Positions 31,461-32,999 of a stretch of DNA of 32,999 bases are shown here, one piece after another. The translations under genes were made by a program, and so were the position numbers. This stretch comes from Thermoplasmatales archaeon (GTDB lineage: Archaea; Thermoplasmatota; Penumbrarchaeia; Penumbrarchaeales; Penumbrarchaeaceae). Location: positions 1-32,999 of the forward strand of contig JAUVCN010000022.1 of assembly GCA_030595715.1 (NCBI GenBank), in the 5' to 3' direction. The notes below the pieces were generated by a model. The model ran no database searches. It worked only from the letters and a program-made list of their open reading frames with translations, and was not told the origin of the DNA. Positions within the stretch are counted from its first letter, which is position 1; each line of letters starts with the position of its first letter.

Positions 31461-31493
31461 CCATAAATATAATCATGGATAAGTTCCATGATT
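31461..31493 (+). promoter_or_regulatory. Promoter with TATA box and 9-bp operator-like dyad
   Basis: CCATAAATATAATC (31461-31474) is a good TATA element for the gene at 31511. Overlapping its end is a perfect 9-bp inverted repeat: AATCATGGA (31471-31479), spacer TAAGT, TCCATGATT (31485-31493). It covers the predicted initiation site, just before the ribosome binding site GGGGAG (31498-31503). A dimeric repressor bound here would block initiation. Confidence 0.55.
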
Positions 31494-31510
31494 CAATGGG
31501 GAGTTGAGAA

Positions 31511-32644
31511 ATGGCATCATCGGAAAACAAGGTCCTGGTCACATTCGGAGTGTTGATCGTTATAGGAGCTTCCATGGTATCTTTCATCACATTGACGGAT
31601 GAAATGGAACGCAATTCATCATTCGACCACATTCAGGATCATGACGATATCGATCTTTTGAGATGTGAATGGGCTCCGAATGACCATTCGGTATTCAGAG
31701 GATATCAACCCGAACAAGCACTCGAAAAGGTGAGAAGGGTACTTGGCAGTCCGGAGATCATGGAGGCCATTGACCTGACGAACGTTCCGTTCGAGAGAGA
31801 TGTTCAATACAGATGCGAAGATGGAACCCTGATCTTGATGAGAACCTCTTTCCACGCCGACAACAAGGTATCATATTCATTCTGGATCGAGATGAGCGAT
31901 CAAGGTATAGATAAGGTGGTTTATGGACCTGAACATGCTCTAGATGTGACAGGGGACCTCATGGATCGATTCCTTGAAGAGTTCGAATACAATGATCCGG
32001 ATGGTTTTGTAATGGAAGTAACTGAAAAGAGTAGAGATTGGAATAGCTGGAAGGTCGATATCGACCCTGTTCTGGATGGTGCTCGACTGGTAGGCGGGTC
32101 CATGGAGGTAAGGGTTGACTATAACACCGGTAAGATCCGTGGGATCAATATCTGGGATTGGATATATGTGTATGAGATCGAAAATATCCAATTCGATTGG
32201 ATAGATGCAAATGAGGAGATAATGGACTCGCTGAATAGACTGAACAATACGATGGAGTTTTTTATTTCAATGGAACCGGAACCGAATCATTCCACAGGTT
32301 GGTCGGAATTCGTTTCCATAGAGGTCGATGAAGAGGACCTCCTGTACGGTGGATTACAGCCGATCTTAGGAAGGCTTTGTATTGCAACCGTTCTATATGT
32401 GGAGGTCGACGGATCGTTTTCCAATTCATTCAGCTCCGTGAATAACCCCGATCCAAGGACGATATATTACAATGGGACGGTCGAAGGGACAAATACCTGG
32501 TTCTTCGATGTCGAGACCGGGAGATTGTTGAGATGGACCTTATGGTCCGAAAAAGGAGGGACAGAATTTGATTTCTCCGAGAACCTCGAAGGAGATAACA
32601 TTTCCTGGTATGATCACGTAATTCAATTCGAGGATTATTTCTAG
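31511..32644 (+). CDS. Signal-anchored extracytoplasmic protein, unknown
   Basis: The protein has 377 residues; the ATG lies 7 nt after GGGGAG. An N-terminal hydrophobic helix (about 8-27, VLVTFGVLIVIGASMVSFIT) is a signal peptide or membrane anchor. The remaining about 350 residues are acidic, rich in Trp and Tyr and strand-forming, as expected outside the cell. Alternating phrases such as GGSMEVRVDYNTGKIRGINIW and WFFDVETGRLLRWTLW look like two PepSY-like hairpins (a strand ending in D-x-x-TG-[KR]), a weak resemblance. There is no catalytic motif or C-terminal anchor. It is a single-gene unit under a promoter with a strong dyad. It ends in TAG. Confidence 0.78.
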   Translation: MASSENKVLVTFGVLIVIGASMVSFITLTDEMERNSSFDHIQDHDDIDLLRCEWAPNDHSVFRGYQPEQALEKVRRVLGSPEIMEAIDLTNVPFERDVQYRCEDGTLILMRTSFHADNKVSYSFWIEMSDQGIDKVVYGPEHALDVTGDLMDRFLEEFEYNDPDGFVMEVTEKSRDWNSWKVDIDPVLDGARLVGGSMEVRVDYNTGKIRGINIWDWIYVYEIENIQFDWIDANEEIMDSLNRLNNTMEFFISMEPEPNHSTGWSEFVSIEVDEEDLLYGGLQPILGRLCIATVLYVEVDGSFSNSFSSVNNPDPRTIYYNGTVEGTNTWFFDVETGRLLRWTLWSEKGGTEFDFSENLEGDNISWYDHVIQFEDYF

Positions 32645-32893
32645 GTCTTGACCTGTTCATGATCATTGCTTAACTGCTTGTACCAATTGAGTGGATCGCT
32701 CCATTATTCGTTATTGCTATTCTTGAAGCATCCGAGAGCTCTCCCGGTTCTACCAATCCCTATTGTAATGTACAGATGGTATGAATTGCATATTATTATA
32801 TTAATTCATATTTGTAGTAATGATCCTCACGTATGAACCGGATCCATGGTAGGTCCCTGAGAAGGACCCACATTTTGAAAGATGGGAACGTCC
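32645..32893. other. Intergenic region without a recognisable gene
   Basis: This 249-nt convergent gap is A/T-rich in the middle (32790-32820). A short inverted repeat, GGTCC with GGACC separated by 7 nt, lies near 32855-32871 just beyond the end of the LeuD-like gene and might help end transcription. I see no tRNA or open frame of interest. Confidence 0.5.
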
Positions 32894-32999
32894 TTATGGT
32901 GATCCTTCCTTCAGTTTCATCCTGGTATAGTTCAGCAAACCACCGGCATCCCTTATGGCCAGGATCTGATCGGGGAGTTTCGGAAAATCGAATTCTTCC
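32894..32999 (-). CDS. leuD: 3-isopropylmalate dehydratase small subunit, C-terminal fragment
   Basis: Only the last 34 codons and a TAA (32894-32896) lie in the window; the gene enters from the right edge. The residues DFPKLPDQILAIRDAGGLLNYTR match the C-terminus of archaeal LeuD/HacB-type swivelling subunits (pattern FDFP-LPD--L-I--AGGL--Y). With its large subunit the enzyme isomerises 2- to 3-isopropylmalate in leucine synthesis, or works on homoaconitate or citramalate in related pathways. The fragment is too short to separate these. Confidence 0.75.
   Translation of the reverse strand, partial: EEFDFPKLPDQILAIRDAGGLLNYTRMKLKEGSP

Noticed and set aside
32730-32775. tRNA-like CCGGTTCTACCAATCCC near the end
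   Set aside because: No matching acceptor, D or anticodon stems can be formed around it on either strand.
1-32999. CRISPR arrays, transposons, integrases, rRNA
   Set aside because: No regularly spaced direct repeats, terminal inverted repeats with a transposase, or conserved rRNA blocks were seen.

Overview
The window is archaeal chromosome, most likely from a Thermoplasmatota-related euryarchaeon. The clues are an archaeal-type leucyl-tRNA synthetase, an archaeal hypoxanthine/guanine phosphoribosyltransferase, a KaiC-family ATPase, a TBP-like protein, TATA boxes about 25 nt upstream of several starts, GGTGAT-type ribosome binding sites, and several winged-helix (wHTH) regulators linked to membrane proteins. 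The lineage is inferred; the domain Archaea is well supported. No rRNA, tRNA, CRISPR array, transposase or integrase was recognised.

Layout. 1-1173 (-): a wHTH-TPR regulator running off the left edge. 1265-3185 (-): an AT-rich restriction-modification pair followed by the 43-codon tail of a second, differently composed methyltransferase, which looks like the scar of a gene replacement. 3346-10994: a TPR protein facing a giant 1748-residue helical-repeat protein, then a disordered charged protein and a KaiC-like ATPase. 11112-15143: purA-pcm on +, then a metallo-beta-lactamase-fold hydrolase, hpt and a purine nucleoside/MTA phosphorylase on -; purA, hpt and the phosphorylase form a purine salvage theme. 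15155-21548: two divergent units. One is a single-chain receptor with a large ectodomain, a membrane segment and two wHTH domains. The other is a secreted anchored protein, a small membrane protein and a soluble double-wHTH protein.

21543-26048: an unknown gene and nadE on -, a half-TBP/zinc-ribbon protein with a small membrane protein on +, an HD-domain phosphohydrolase on -, and nadC on +. NadC and NadE are two steps of NAD synthesis. 26218-32644 (+): leuS with a leader hairpin overlapping its Shine-Dalgarno, a 39-codon gene directly behind it, a membrane protein with two PH-like halves, a GNAT acetyltransferase and a signal-anchored extracytoplasmic protein. 32894-32999 (-): the end of a LeuD-like isopropylmalate dehydratase small subunit.

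The best candidates for undescribed biology are: (i) a single TBP lobe fused to a zinc ribbon and co-transcribed with a small membrane protein; (ii) the divergent fused and split versions of a surface-sensor/double-wHTH system; (iii) the roughly 66-residue-period giant protein beside a KaiC-like ATPase; and (iv) the methyltransferase remnant behind the AT-rich R-M module.
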